Assembly (NCBI GenBank): GCA_964007475.1
Contig: OZ023273.1
Coordinates: 23,609,557 to 23,673,556 of the forward strand
Source: Hybos culiciformis
Lineage: Eukaryota > Arthropoda > Insecta > Diptera > Hybotidae
Reading direction: 5' to 3'
Length of the DNA stretch: 64,000 nt
Below the pieces are notes generated by a model. The model searched no databases and was not told the origin of the DNA. It saw only the letters and a list, made by a program, of their open reading frames with translations. Of this stretch, positions 27,801 to 40,734 are shown piece after piece. A program made the position numbers and the translations under genes. The first letter of the stretch is position 1, and each line of letters opens with the position of its first letter.

Positions 27801-28990
27801 AGTTTTATAACTGCAAGATTATCCGATAAATTTATATTTTAATAAAAAAAAAATTACAAATATTCCGTTTTCATTTTCAAAACTTTTCACGACAAATGTT
27901 AAACAATTACTGAAAAAAAAAATTCATAAATTTTATTTAAAAATATTATGCTTTTAATTTTTTTTTTTTCGTTTTTATCAAAAATTGGATGGTTGACCCA
28001 CAAATATTACAAGAAAGTGCGATGATTGGTTTTTTATAAATATTGGTTGATTTTTTTTTGATTTTTTTTTTTAGTTTACACGAAGTTTACCATGCAGATA
28101 AAAATTGGTTTGAAAAAAAATAATTATGATTTAAATTTAAATAAAGTTTTGATAAAAGAAGCAAAACATTTACAAACTTTTTCTTTGACATCAAAATTTA
28201 TGTTAAACAATTTTTTTTATTTTAACCATCTCTTAAAAAAAAACTCTTACATAAAAAACAATTAAGTTTTTTTAAGCTCGCTTGTCATTTTTTTTTTTTT
28301 TTTTTTTGGAAATTCCGCTCAGGTTTGTTTATGTTCTTTATCTTATTTTGTTTTTCTTCCATAAAAATATTTTTAAAAACAAAATTTTTATGCCATTATC
28401 ATAATAGTGGGTTTATTTGAAAGATTTACTTAATATACATCTACATCCATTTTCTGATGATTTGTTTTGTAACCTTCAAAAAAAACTGCCTACAATTTAT
28501 TATTCGGCCCTTAGTATGGTGTGGAATAATGTGTCTCAAAACTGAAAATGTGTCCCCAAAATTATTAAAATTGACCAAACTCAGAAGAATAATATGCACA
28601 ATGGGAATTATAATGGCATTAGTGAACATTATTTAAGATTATAATCAAATTATTAAAATTATGACTTATCAACTAATGGATCCTCCTACCCATCCTTTCT
28701 TACAGGATTTCTCAAATCAACTTAAGTTTTTTTTAATGTCAAATCAAATTTAAAGGATACCTCACTGTACACAAAGTCTAGTTAATAGAGTTTTTATGAC
28801 TTTTTAGTTATATAATTTAAAATTAGTTATTTAATTGTTATTGCCCGCATGGAATAATCAAAAAGCGCCAAAATTATGTATCCAGATCGTTATATTGCTA
28901 AAATTACAAATCATAACAATAATAATCTAAAAGTATGAATAATGTAACAATATCTATTTTTTAGTTTACAAATAAAAATATTAACACTTT
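24865..28990. other. A/T-rich DNA upstream of the elongase coding start
   Basis: I see no coding exon here. It probably holds the first intron, non-coding first exon and promoter of the elongase gene. The only strongly G/C-rich patch is at about 26210-26228 (GTGCGGCGGCGG). The rest is A/T-rich with homopolymer tracts. Confidence 0.45.
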
Positions 28991-29288
28991 GTAAAACCAT
29001 AGAGGAATAATATTTATAAGAGGGTCAGAATTCATACAAGTAAATTTTAGAATTTTTTTTTCAAATAACTCAAAAATGATGACAATATTTTCAATGTATT
29101 GAATAAAAATTTCATGCTCAAATGTGTTTATTCTAAATACAATAATAAAAATAATAAAATTAAGAATAAACACATTTGAGTTAAAAAATTTTACTCAATA
29201 CATTCAAAATATTGTCATAATTTTTGAAAAAAATTTACTTCTGTGAATTCTGTCCCTCTTATAAATATTATTACTCAATGGTAAAACT
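28991..29288. repeat. Foldback (MITE-like) element, about 300 bp
   Basis: The left arm contains AATAATATTTATAAGAGGG, TCAGAATTCA, a block ending AATGTATTGA, and AAATGTGTTTATTCT. The right arm carries the reverse complement of each in mirrored order (AAGAATAAACACATTT, TCAATACATT, TGAATTCTGTCCCTC, TTATAAATATTATT). The arms are about 140 bases with scattered mismatches and indels, around a centre near 29140. The size and structure suggest an old non-autonomous DNA transposon. No target duplication was recognised, and the open frame on its minus strand is only a by-product. Confidence 0.6.
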
Positions 29289-31539
29289 TAATTTATTGGA
29301 GCGAAAATATTAAAAACAAGCTTTTTTAAGCTTTTAGTAAATTAGGGCTTAAATTATTTGAACATGAAAAGTACACAAATTTTAAATAAAAAAATATTTT
29401 GTAGTTCAATATTAAAAATGCGTGAATGCAAGATTTTACAATAATTAATTTTATACAAATAATATTAAAAAGCGAGGGATATATACCTTTTTCTAATAAT
29501 ATATTCATATTTTTAATACATATTTAATATAGTTTATCAATGTATGTTACGTACATATAGTTTTAGTTATCATATTGGTATTTTCAATCAATAAACAATT
29601 TAGTTTTGGCAAGATTTAATAACTATTTAATTATTTTCTACATATTTTTTATCACACATAGATTGAGTTCATATAAAAAATTACCCTTGATTTCATTTAC
29701 ATTCAATTACATCATTTACGGAAAGAAATTTTTCTAAATATTATTAAAATATGACATACTTTATTGCAAAAATTATGCAAATGTACTCAGTTTTAATAAA
29801 ATAATTATTTGTGCTTTATTTGTAAAAAAAAAAAAAAAAAAAACATCAAGTATCGAAGAAAGTAACATTTTTCAATTATTATATATACAATATAAAGTAT
29901 AATGTTTACATAATAATAAATGATACTACATTTTTTATTGTTGTTTTTAAGTTAAACATATTTGTAAATATACCCATAGTATAATATACAGAAATTTCTT
30001 AGTGCGTTACAAAAAATCAATAAGTTGTAAGTAAGTATATATAAAAATATAACACAAAATAATAAATCGCTGTTACGCACACTGATCTCAATATAACTAT
30101 ACGATATTGATAAATAACACTTTTTCGCATAGCGTTGAAAAATTCGATCAAACTTTTAGTTCATTGAAAAATAATAAATGTATATTAAAAAAAAAAAAAC
30201 AAATCATGCAAAAATATAAAATATCATTGCTTAACCCTTTAAGGGTATTGTGTTTCAATTTACCAATATTAACTATTATTACAACCTTAAATTAGATTGT
30301 TTTTCCAAGCAAGATTATAATTACGCGCTTATTGTTTTGAGAATTTATTACCAATAATACAACGTAACTATAATTAACGCTTCATAATTGGCTTTTAAGA
30401 ATTATCTAAAATAATTAATTATTAAAAAAAAATTTCATGTAGAATAGAAGAACTTCTGAAAGACTAAAAAACTCTCAGAATTTTCTTATTGAAAAAAAAA
30501 AAATTTTTAATAAAAGCATGAAATTATTAACTTTATTAAAACTGAATTTCCAAGATTTATATTTTATTTGATAACAAAAAACTTAATTACTTCATATAAT
30601 TGACTGTTTTCATAGAAAAAAAATTTGTATTAAAATTTACAAAATTTGTATATTCAATTTTATTCAATTACAATTATGCAAACAGGGTTAGCAATTTTTA
30701 TTTAATATTTAATTAGAATTTCGATAATTTTTCATAATTTTCTTTCAGTGTAATCAATATAAAATTACAAAATAACTAAAAAAATTAACTTAAGTACATA
30801 ATAACAAAATTTCCGTGATCAAGGTTTTGCGCAAAATCTGCAATGGGTTTTTTTCGCCTTTAGTTTGTTTTATAAATTTCTTTGGAATGGTCAGTTTAAA
30901 TATTTATTTAAATATTTGTTTATATTTTTTTTTTTTGTTATTAAAAATGTAATCACTACTCTCTCTTTCACTTCAACAGAAAAAAAAAGAAGTGTTATAT
31001 AAAAACAAGATATTTAAAAATAAAAAAAAATAAAAATAAGAAAACAATTCGTAAATAAAATACAAAAATCACCTAAGAAAAAAAAATTTATTCTTTTATG
31101 GAAGATTTTTTTTTTTTAAAATCACAAATTATTTAAAAAAAAAACAAAAGCCCACCTTTACTTTCGATTTTTATGGAAAAATGTTAAGTTTTTTTTTATC
31201 ATTATAATACTACTATCATCTTTAATTCGTTTAAGTCTTTTTTTTTAAATTGATGATGTGAAAAAAAGGCTAATAAACTCAAAGCTTAGTATAATGAGAT
31301 CAAATTAAGTTCAAAGCTTTTAATTGGAACACTTAAGTTTCAACGTGCAATAAGAATATGCAAGTGTAACTAAAACAAAAGTAGGAGTTTTTAATACTCG
31401 AAATTATTTAAGTGCGTGTACAATGTTTTCAAAATAAGAAAATAAATTTTTGGATACAAGGAAAAACATACAAATTAAGGAATTTGAGTGGTGTTCAGTT
31501 TAGCTTTGAATGATTGCATATAGTTTACGAATTTGGATT
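29289..31539. other. A/T-rich DNA, nothing recognised
   Basis: I see no gene here. It includes a 20-base A run at 29824-29843. The small open frames near 29.4 and 30.1 kb look like chance. Confidence 0.5.
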
Positions 31540-31595
31540 GACTATTAGCGTATCTCAGTTGTTGTTTGACTATTAGCGTATCTCAGTTGTTGTTT
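31540..31595. repeat. Exact 28-bp tandem duplication
   Basis: Two identical adjacent copies of a 28-base unit beginning GACTATTAGCGTATCTCAGT occupy 31540-31567 and 31568-31595. Exact identity points to a recent slippage or duplication event. No function is apparent. Confidence 0.95.
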
Positions 31596-34175
31596 AAAAT
31601 TTCATAAAATAAAGTTTGCATATTTGTTGGTTATATCCCCGGTTTTTTCATTGTACTTATGTATGCAATTTGTTGAAACCACAAGGACACTGAATGTTTT
31701 GAATGTATGTCATATTAGTTCGGAGATTATCTAAAATTCTATTGTCCTGTATATTATAGACGCATGCATTTATAAGCTATACAATCATTGGTATTGGTAT
31801 CAAGTTTTTCAAGATTTCCTGTCCTTGTAGCACATATTGTGATCATGATCGATAAAATGTCTTAAAAAAAATTATAAATAAAATTGATTGCATTTTATTT
31901 TTTTACAATTACATAAATATTGGAAGCAGCAATTGAATGGAACGAAAAAAGACAAAAATAAAAAATATCTAATATGTATTTACTTACTTATAAGAGGAAT
32001 GGAAGGAACTACATTCATTGATTTAATTTTTTCTACAAGATCATGACTATTAAATTAAAAAATCATTGAAATATAGCATCAAGTTCAAGAATATTTAGTT
32101 TTAGTTGTACAAGAAAAAATAAAAAAAAATTATACTTAAATATTAAAAATCTTGAAAATTCAAAGAAAAGTTTATACCATGTAAGCGTTTATGTTGAACA
32201 GGTGTAATTTAACAAAAAAAAAAAGATTCAGCGATTATATTTTTTAAAAACTTTTTTTAACAAATTATTTATTTCTTTCTGTTTTTTTTTTTTATGTAAG
32301 TATTTGCGTATATTAAAATGACCAAAAGTTGAAATCGAAGAAAAACCATTTTTTGAAATTCTTGATTTTGGATTAAAAGTTCTCCACAACTCGGAAATGA
32401 TTAAAAACACAAACTTGGGGATATAGAGAAATAGGCATGGAATATAGTTTCTACATAATTATAATCAGCTAAACTTGCAAAAACATTTCAGTAAACGAAG
32501 AAAATGAAATAGATTATAATTTAGAGAATTCAACTATTATAATTACTAAAGGTTATTAAACTCTACTTACTCTCTTTAATAAAAATTCTAATAGCGTATA
32601 AATATGCAAAAATTAGCTTATACATTATTTAGATATGTGCAAAAAGAATTAATAACAATTAAATTTTGATTAGCCTTTGCTGTGGTGGATATAGTAACTT
32701 TTTATAAAAACTTTTATAATTTATTATTTTAATAATTATTCGTCTGTATTTCCATATATCACTTCAGTCAGAGCATTAAAAGCATTAGAAATATAGAAAT
32801 TTCAAAACAAAGAAAAACATTTTTTTTTATTTGTAAACACGCTAGTTATACCTAAAAGAAAAAATCAAATTCATTATTATTGTTTTATTACAAACCGAAA
32901 GATTTAATTTTTAAAAAAATATGTACCTACCGCTACCTGTAACTAAATTATAAAATTTCCCAAATGTTAGTTCTGTTCTAATAAAATTAAAATGAATATA
33001 AACCCAATTTTTGCAAAAAGTGGTTTTAAATTTTTATTAAGTATTTAGTAAAGTAGACTTTTTTAATTAATTAAAAATTTACGAATTTTTTCAAATCTTA
33101 ATGGTGTATGTTGTAATAAAAATATACCCATCAATAAAATAATCATGTGAGATAAAATTGACATAAGCAATAAATTCGAATTAAGCGGTATTGCACTTGT
33201 TTATTAAGTTGTATTTCTCGCAATATTTAACAGAGAGGAAGTAAAAAAAATGTTTTAACAAAATTATTTTAATATCAATACGGAATACTTAGATAAGATT
33301 GATTTATCAATATAAAATTCTTTTAAATAAAATACAAAGTAGCAAAACTCCTGAGCATCAAAGTTTCAAATTACAATAATCTATATAGGTATCTATAATA
33401 TCTATAATATACAAATAAATAAAAAAAAAAATATGTGTGAGCCTCATCCTCATAAGCTCACGAAAGAAGTTTTACTTCTTTATTTACTTGCAAATATTTA
33501 TTTTGCTACGGACTCTGACTGATTTACTTTTATAAGTGTAAGAGGAGACTAAATTTTTTCTTACGTAGAACTTTTACTGGCGGGAATTTTGACTAATTGT
33601 TTATTTTTTTTTATTATTTAGGCATAAAGCTTTAAAATTCACAAAAATTGAAATCTAAGTATAGCTATCGCAAGTCTGCAAATACATAAAACTTTTTTTC
33701 ATATTAATCAACATTAACAAAATAAGTTGGAGTTCCGAGTTCAGTGATTTATTTGAAATTCGAAGTGAAATTAAATTTTGGCATCAAGGGGCCCCCGAGG
33801 AACACTTTTGGAAACTCTCTAATAATAACTTATTAACAACGCTGCAGAAACATTTTCAATAAAAATTCGATTAAAACTCGATGATAAAACATTGGATACT
33901 TTGTGTTTCAAATTTTTATTTTTCCATTCAGTTTATTCACTTTCGGTTTATTGAAAAGTAAGTATAAAATTTTATTTTAATAAAAAATATTTCATAATTT
34001 AATTTGTTATAATTTTAATGTTTTGAACTAAATACACTAATATTTATAATAAAGAATAAATTAATTTAATTTTTTAATATATTTTAAATTTTATATATTA
34101 AACCGGAATTCCGGATTTCATTTCAAGACAATTCCCAAAATCCGGAATTAATTTTTTTAAAAAAATGCATTCCCT
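31596..34175. other. A/T-rich DNA, nothing firm recognised
   Basis: I see no coding exon. Isolated less A/T-rich patches occur near 33.43-33.60 kb (with TGGCGGGAA at 33578-33586) and 33.78-33.85 kb, but neither has a coding frame or a structure I can name. Confidence 0.45.
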
Positions 34176-34562
34176 AGTCCGCCCCCAGTCGTGGTCGCTG
34201 GGTAGGATCAATCAATTTTTTGTTACGAAATTTGCGTGTTTAATCGTTTCCTCTTTTTATTTACCAAATTTGAATGAAATTCTTTGTTACGAAATTTGTG
34301 TGTAATCATTTCCTCTTTTTACGTACCAAATTTGAATGAAATCGGAAATAAATTTTTTGTTACTAAATTTGTGTGTAATCAGTTCCTCTTTTTACATACC
34401 AAATTTGAATGAAATCGGGCGAACTTTTGAAGTGGGTTCTCAGGGGAGGTCGCTAGGTAGGAGGCCAATCAATTTTTAAAATAAACAAAGAAATGGTGTA
34501 AGCTTGAAAACGATCGGCTGAGCGGTTTAGGAGCCTATTCGGAACAGACAAACAGACAAAAA
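34176..34562 (-). mobile_element. Truncated reverse-oriented copy of the 7.7 kb Helitron-like family
   Basis: On the minus strand this block starts with TTTGTCTGTTCCGAATAGG and CTCCTAAACCGCTCAGCCGATC. It then repeats the module words CCTCCTACC, GATTTCATTCAAATTTGGTA, AGAGGAA and ACACAAATTTCGTAACAAA about three times, and ends at GGGGGCGGAC. It matches the interior of the element at 7684-8638 with many substitutions. The 5' TC end and the 3' CTAG end are both missing, so it is a decayed fragment. Confidence 0.8.
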
Positions 34563-34762
34563 GCGTTTCTGTTTCATATGATAGAATTTCACTAATTCGA
34601 AAAGGAAATAAACTAAATAAATATTAACAACAAAATCAGTTGATCTTTAATTCTGTTATTGTACAATTTTTTAATTCTATATGGTTATTTTTTTGTTTTT
34701 TGCTTTCCACATATCGTTAGTATTTTGTTATGTGTGTATCGCTATTTTATTTTCGTAAATAC

Positions 34763-34790
34763 ATGCTACATGCTGCATGCTACAGGCTAC
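34763..34790. repeat. Four-copy 7-bp tandem repeat
   Basis: The consecutive units are ATGCTAC, ATGCTGC, ATGCTAC and AGGCTAC. Confidence 0.85.
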
Positions 34791-35907
34791 AACGTCTTAT
34801 ATTTCCCTGCTTTTATATTTGTTTTTACTTTTTAACATATGATACTACATTCTATGGTTATTACCCCTATTTTGCAGCGTTGTGGCTTTACTTTTCGTCA
34901 CGTAGGACATACTGTCTTCTTTTTTCTCCTATTTCCTTACAAAATTTTTTACAATACCTCGCTAAAGAAGTTAAACTTCCAAAAAATTAAAAAATATAAC
35001 TTCTTTTCGAAACTTTAACGTCGTAAGTCGTAACGATTTTTTAGTTTCGACTTCTGTCTTGCATTACTTAACTGATTCAGTTTTATTAAAAAGTAATTGA
35101 ATTACAATAACTTCCTTAAAATTTCTATATGTACAAAAAAAAAGGATAACAAATTTAATATTTCAAAATAAGTACATTGTTCTAGCTTGTCTTAATTGAT
35201 CGGGTTTGTTTCCTATAAGAAAAATTATTTTAATTTAGATAAACATTTTAGTCTATAATATTTATGTATGGAGTACATACTTATGTAAGGAAAAATATTA
35301 AGGGAATCTAAGTAATTTAATTTATAACGTTTTATTTCATTTCATGCAAAAAAAATTTCATTCATAAATTTTATTTATTTTTAATTTTAAGAGGAAATAA
35401 ACTTATTTGATATTCATAAATAGTTGAAATATTGTAGCTGTAATCATATGTCCAAATGAAAATTTTAATTTGAAATAATTTTAGTGCATGAAATGAATAG
35501 AATTTAAATTATTTAAAAAAAAATATAAACAAATTTTCTACAATTTAATATTAATTTAAATTTTAAGTGTTGAATGAGAAGAAGTATAAATAGATCAATC
35601 AATTGTTGATTTATTAGAATTTTATTTCATTGGGACAAATTCTTGAGCTCTGCAACTAAATTGGTTCCAATTAGTTTAGGATCACAGCAAATTGTTTGTT
35701 AGAGTCCAATGTCTGAAGCATAAAATGATTCAAAAACAAAAATTAATATTGTAAGAAAAATTTGCAAATAAAGTTTAGCCCTGAACTTTTGTACCGCTTT
35801 TTAATAGACTCTACTGTCCCACTTTTAATGTGAAGATGGATATTATCCATGTCAAATTAAAAACAATCTTCAGAATCAAAATTATCACAAATTATGTATA
35901 TATATAT

Positions 35908-35927
35908 CTACCTACCTACCTACCTAC
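35908..35927. repeat. (CTAC)5 microsatellite
   Basis: Five exact copies of CTAC. Shorter CTAC/GGTA runs recur through the right half of the window, for example near 57.0, 57.28 and 57.86 kb. Confidence 0.9.
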
Positions 35928-37751
35928 TACAAAATTTCTTATGGTGATAATAAATATGTAGGTATATACGTAGCTATAAGCTTTAAGCTTTTTAAAATGA
36001 AAATGATGTAGGTATAGGTACATAATTATAGTATAGTCAATATAATAGTTTCAATAAATAACAATAATGAGAAAAAAATTAAGACATTTTGTCCAATCTC
36101 TTATAATTTCTCTCTTTTGTCCACTTTAAAAAAATAATTTTGTTTTTTAATGTGTGTCTTAAATTTTTGCGAATTTAAATAATTCTGAAAAATTTCTTAT
36201 TTATAAATTAGATTCTATTTATAACATCACAGTCGAAATAAAAAAGTTATTTGATAAATAAAAATGTAACTAAGGCAAATTTAATTTATTTATATGTACA
36301 TATATATATTTATGTTTAAGCGTTTGACACTACCTAGATTTCATATGCTTTCATGGAAAATGGTCAACAATTCCATTACCCTATAATAATCATTGATTGA
36401 TAGACACAAAAATAACAGTTTACTTAAAATATTACATAGTTGAAAAAAGTGATAATTAAATTTCACGCCTCATTTTTGACACCTTCAAATAAAAATATTT
36501 AATGTTTCTATGCATAATAAGTATGTGCATTTAAAAATCTTAAGATTAAATTACCTCAATATAATAGTTTTATTATAGTAAATAATTTTTGGCTACTAGC
36601 TATTAAAAAGATATAAAACTAATAAAATGCTATTAAAAATTAATGAGTTTTCCTCATATTAATTATGAAAAATAAAGTTCATTGAAAGCTTAAGTTTTAA
36701 TCGCGGTTTTTTCATTTTGAAACTTATTTTTTTAGAGTGAAAGTTGTATTTTAATTAAAATTCTCTTTAACCAAAAAATAAATAAAGAAAATTTGACTAA
36801 ACTGAACTTGTCTCAATTAGTTTAAATTTAAATTTCATCAGTAACAAAACGTTATTTCATTATCAAATGAAATCGTTTTAAAACTAATATAAAATTAATA
36901 TTTTTCTATTGAAAGTAACTAAACATTATAATTATCATTAATTCAAATTTAATTTCAAAAATCATAAAATATTTGTTAAAGAAGTTCTTAATTAAATTTA
37001 TTATTTTAAATTTGATAAATTTTTTTTCAATTAAGTACCCAATTAATTTTCCCTCTATCTGAATTTGTGAATCGGGTTAAATTTATGATTTAGTTTAAAC
37101 TAAAAGGGTAAGATTATGTTAAAGATGCCATAAACAAAACAGTTAGAGATGCGATATATTTCTGAATATTATATTGGATTTTCTTTATCAAACAAAAAAT
37201 AAGCTAAAATGAAAATCAATAATTTAATTTTGATAAAAATAGGTATAATAAATTTTAGAAAATATATCTATAAGGTTTCGTTGAACTCAAGAGAACACAT
37301 TGTCACATGAGACTATAAGTTCTTTGAGATATTCAAATTTCATTAATCATTTCATTATATGTGTGTATTTTTGTCAATATTATAAATTATTTGAAAAATC
37401 TAACAATTCAAGAAAGCGTCATTTGATTCTTTGAATAAAAAACAAGTAAGTGATCCAAAATACCTTTCACCACTTGACAACCCTTGAGCGAAATTAACAC
37501 AAATGTTATCTACATATAGTACAACTTATCTTTAATTAAATACTTAATTTTCTAAATATCTCTTTTCAGAAAAATAAATTTAATTCAACAGCCTAGTGCA
37601 CATTTAAATCACTGACATCATCAATTAATTATTAATAAATGATATTATTTAATTTAACACATTTTTCGTATTTTATATAAAAAAGTATAGTTAATGCAAC
37701 AATTATAGTATACTTAAATGCTTGAAATTTTATTTTCACTAGAATATAATT

Positions 37752-39576
37752 ATGTACAAAAGAACAAAAAAATTTTTACGTTTGCATTATCAATTTTTGG
37801 CGGCAATATTAGCAAACTTGTCAAGCATATCTGCGGGTAGTGCATTAGCGTGGACATCTCCAGTTCTAATAAAATTAAGTGATCCAGCGTTAAAAGATTC
37901 ACCTTTAAATGAAGTAATTTCAACTTCATCAGATGAATCTGGATGGATATCATCTATTTTAGCTATTGGCGCATTATCATGTTAGAATTATTATAATGTT
38001 GATTTTTAAAATACTTATCAATAAGTTATTTATGTTTCCAAAAAATTTTCAGCACCATATGTTGCTGGATTTTTGGCGGATAAAATTGGAAGAAAACGAA
38101 CTCTTCTCATTAGTGGAGGATTTTTTATCATAGCATTCTTAATATTAATATTTACCAATGAATTATGGATGATTTATTTAGCAAGATTCATTCAGGTGAC
38201 AAAAAACTTATTAAAATTAAAACCAAAACAAATACCAATTTTTAATAAATTTTCATATTATCTAACTATTTAAATTTTCTTTCAATTTTGAAGTCACGTT
38301 TTTGGATATTTCGAAAATTAGCTGTTTCGGATGTAAACTATTAAATCATTATGAGATTCTTTCATTTTTTCTTGTATCAATCCATAGATTTATTTTTCAA
38401 AAGAAAACTTTATTAAAATCATCGAGCACTAAACGATAATAATAATATTGATGTTTTTTTTTATTATTATTCCAGGGCTGTGGTGTCGGATTTACTGTTC
38501 CGGTAGTAGCTATTTATTGTGGTGAAATTTCATCTAACAATTCTAGGGGTGCAATTGGATCATTTTTGCAATTATTTATGACCATTGGTTTTTTATATGT
38601 TTACATTATTGGACCATATGTTTCCTATGCAAATTTACAGATTGCTTGCCTAGCTGTTTCAATATTCTTTGTAATTACTTTTTCATTTATGCCGGATACT
38701 CCGTATTATTATGTACAAAAAGGTTTAATAAATGAAGCCACGCTATCATTGAAACGTTTACGAGGAACACCTTTTTGCAAAAACCAATTAAATTTAAATT
38801 CATTATCTATCGAAGAAGTTGACACTCATAGAAAAGAAATTTCTCTAGAGAAAATAGAAACAGACTTATCTGACGAAATGAGATCTATTCAACGAAGTGT
38901 TGAAGAAGCTTTAAACAATGCAGGATCTACAATAGATATATTCCGCAATAAGGGAAACTTAAAAGCTCTTTTAATATGCTGCGGCTTAATTATATTTGAT
39001 CAACTTTCTGGAATAAATGCAATTTTATTTAATTGCGAAACTATATTTGCTGAAGCAAAAACCAATTTAAGCTCAGCGATATCAACAATAATTATTGGAT
39101 TGGTGCAAACAATCGCCAGTAGTATTACCCCATTTCTTAGCGACAAAACCGGTAGAAAACCACTTCTATTATCTGCAACAATTTTAATGTCCGTCACATT
39201 ATTAATTTTAGGAGTATATTTTTCTTTGAAATCTAGTGGTTATGATATAACCCAATTGCAATGGCTAGCACTACCTGTCTTAATAATATACATTGGTGTT
39301 TATTGTACAGCATGGGGAGCTGTAGTATGGTCACTTTTAGGTGAAATGTTTTCTTCTAACATTAAATCACCGGCAACATCTTTTGTTGTATCAGTTAGCT
39401 GGATACTAGGTTTTATAGTTACAAAATGGTATCCAAATTTGAATAATCTTGGGATTGAATACTCATTTTGGTTGTTTAGTGGATTCTGTGCAATAGCATT
39501 CTTTTTTGTGTTTTACATTGTTATAGAAACGAAAGGTTTAAGTTTGCAAGAAATACAGCACAAACTAAATTCCTAG
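37752..39576 (+). CDS. MFS sugar transporter, trehalose transporter-like
   Basis: This is a plasma-membrane carrier of the sugar porter family; the insect relatives include facilitated trehalose transporters. Exons are 37752-37980, 38053-38195 and 38476-39576, 1473 nt in frame with GT-AG introns of 72 and 280 bp, giving 490 aa. Family signatures in order: DKIGRKR after TM2 (86-92); exon 3 opens with GCGVGFTVPVVAIYCGEIS and RGAIGSFLQ; PDTP (197-200) at the end of the first half; DQLSGINAILF (299-308) in TM7; DKTGRKP (347-353); GEMF after TM10; and ETKG (475-478) near the C-terminus. Length and about 12 hydrophobic segments fit a full-length family member. The ATG is supported by the usual short cytoplasmic lead (KRTKKFLR) before TM1. 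Departures from typical members: PDTP for PESP, DQLSGIN for QQxSGIN, WGAVVW where G-P-V-P-W is usual, and IETKG for PETKG. The substrate therefore cannot be assigned. Confidence 0.93.
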
Positions 39577-40040
39577 TAAAAAAAAAATATCTACTTTATT
39601 ATAACAGTCATTATAATTGATATCAGTCGCGGCTCTACTGCGTAGAATTCTTAGTTTCATTATTAAAGTAATATTAATTTTATTTTAAGAAAAATATAGT
39701 ACGTATAAGTTATTATATTATGTACTTAAGTATTGTATCAAATTTTCTATCTATAAAAAGATTTAAAATCAAAAACAATAATACCACTGTTTTTTTTTCT
39801 AGAATTAACTTAATCTATTATGAGGTTTATTCAAAATATGAAAGACAAAACTAAAAAACACTAAATATAAAACTGTTCAAAATGTATCCTTTATTCAAGT
39901 GTGTTTTGCATTGTAGCATAACATCTTTCCCCATGACTTTTCAAAAACATGAAAATTATTAGCAAAATAACTTTAATCACAATAAATAATCGGTTTTCTA
40001 TTGAAAAAAATATTATTTTACTTATCGACACATTGTGCTA
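39577..40040. other. 3' flank of the transporter gene
   Basis: Non-coding DNA. No AATAAA stands close to the stop; ATTAAA at 39662-39667 is the first plausible poly(A) signal. The stretch ends at the TA that abuts the large palindrome. Confidence 0.4.
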
Positions 40041-40734
40041 CGAGCCCTGCATCATAAGACCTCGTACGGGTTTTTTTTTTTGAGTTTGTTCTACTTTTTT
40101 CCAGTTTTCTCCAGTTTTGTATTTTTTTCGTTTAAACCAACCTTTTTTAGGAGTTTTTGGTCTTTATAAAAAAAAATTTTTTTTAAGTTAAATTTTGAGA
40201 AAAAAATTATTTTCCAAAAGTCTACTTTTTCAACTTTTTTTATGGGCATCGCAGAAATTTTCGAAAGATGCATTTTGAAGGGCATTTGGGAGTAGTTAAT
40301 TTTAGCTTTTTGGGTTTTGTCGATAAAATAAAGGAGAGAGCCAAAAAACGCCTTTGAAATTCGAAAAAACAGGCCAAAATTGCTATTTTTCGCGTTTTTG
40401 ACCTGTTTTTTGGATTTTCAAAGGCGTTTTTTGGCTCTCTCCTTTATTTTATCGACAAAACCCAAAAAGCTAAAATTAACTACTCCCAAATGCCCTTCAA
40501 AATGCATCTTTCGAAAATTTCTGCGATGCCCATAAAAAAAGTTGAAAAAGTAGACTTTTGGAAAATAATTTTTTTCTCAAAATTTAACTTAAAAAAAATT
40601 TTTTTTTATAAAGACCAAAAACTCCTAAAAAAGGTTGGTTTAAACGAAAAAAATACAAAACTGGAGAAAACTGGAAAAAAGTAGAACAAACTCAAAAAAA
40701 AAAACCCGTACGAGGTCTTATGATGCAGGGCTCA
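40041..40734. mobile_element. Large palindromic foldback element flanked by TA
   Basis: The whole 694-bp block is one inverted repeat. It begins CGAGCCCTGCATCATAAGAC and ends with the mirrored GTCTTATGATGCAGGGCTCA. The arms, each about 315 bases, appear identical over long stretches; for example, the same 64-codon frame appears on the minus strand at 40091-40285 and on the plus strand at 40490-40684. The arms diverge only in the central 50-60 bases around 40388. TA lies on each side (40039-40040 and 40735-40736), consistent with a TA target duplication as made by Tc1/mariner-type transposases. There is no transposase gene. The near identity of the arms argues for recent insertion or gene conversion. 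The class is inferred from the TA alone. Confidence 0.75.

Larger units (their letters stand above)
34563..37751. other. A/T-rich DNA between Helitron fragment and transporter gene
   Basis: An 86-codon open frame at 34730-34990 is aromatic-rich and matches nothing I know; I do not call it a gene. Just before the transporter ATG there is a possible 5' UTR splice acceptor, TTTTCACTAG ending at 37742, and another, TCTCTTTTCAG, ending at 37570. Either would put a non-coding first exon somewhere in this stretch. Confidence 0.4.

Noticed and set aside
33578..33586. E2F-like word TGGCGGGAA, also at 52961-52969
   Set aside because: Isolated 9-mers with no gene start nearby; not enough to call a binding site.
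34104..34115. CCGGAATTCCGG palindrome
   Set aside because: A short perfect palindrome without a partner or flanking structure; a related CCGGAATTCCG at about 48893 is also isolated.
34730..34990. 86-aa plus-strand open frame
   Set aside because: Aromatic-rich with no domain, no splice partners and no recognisable family; part of it is a 7-bp tandem repeat.
37750..37953. 67-aa minus-strand open frame
   Set aside because: Antisense shadow of transporter exon 1.
39000..39197. 65-aa minus-strand open frame
   Set aside because: Antisense shadow of transporter exon 3.
40091..40684. Two identical 64-aa open frames on opposite strands
   Set aside because: They are the same arm of the large palindrome read from each side; Lys/Phe-rich with no domain, so not genes.
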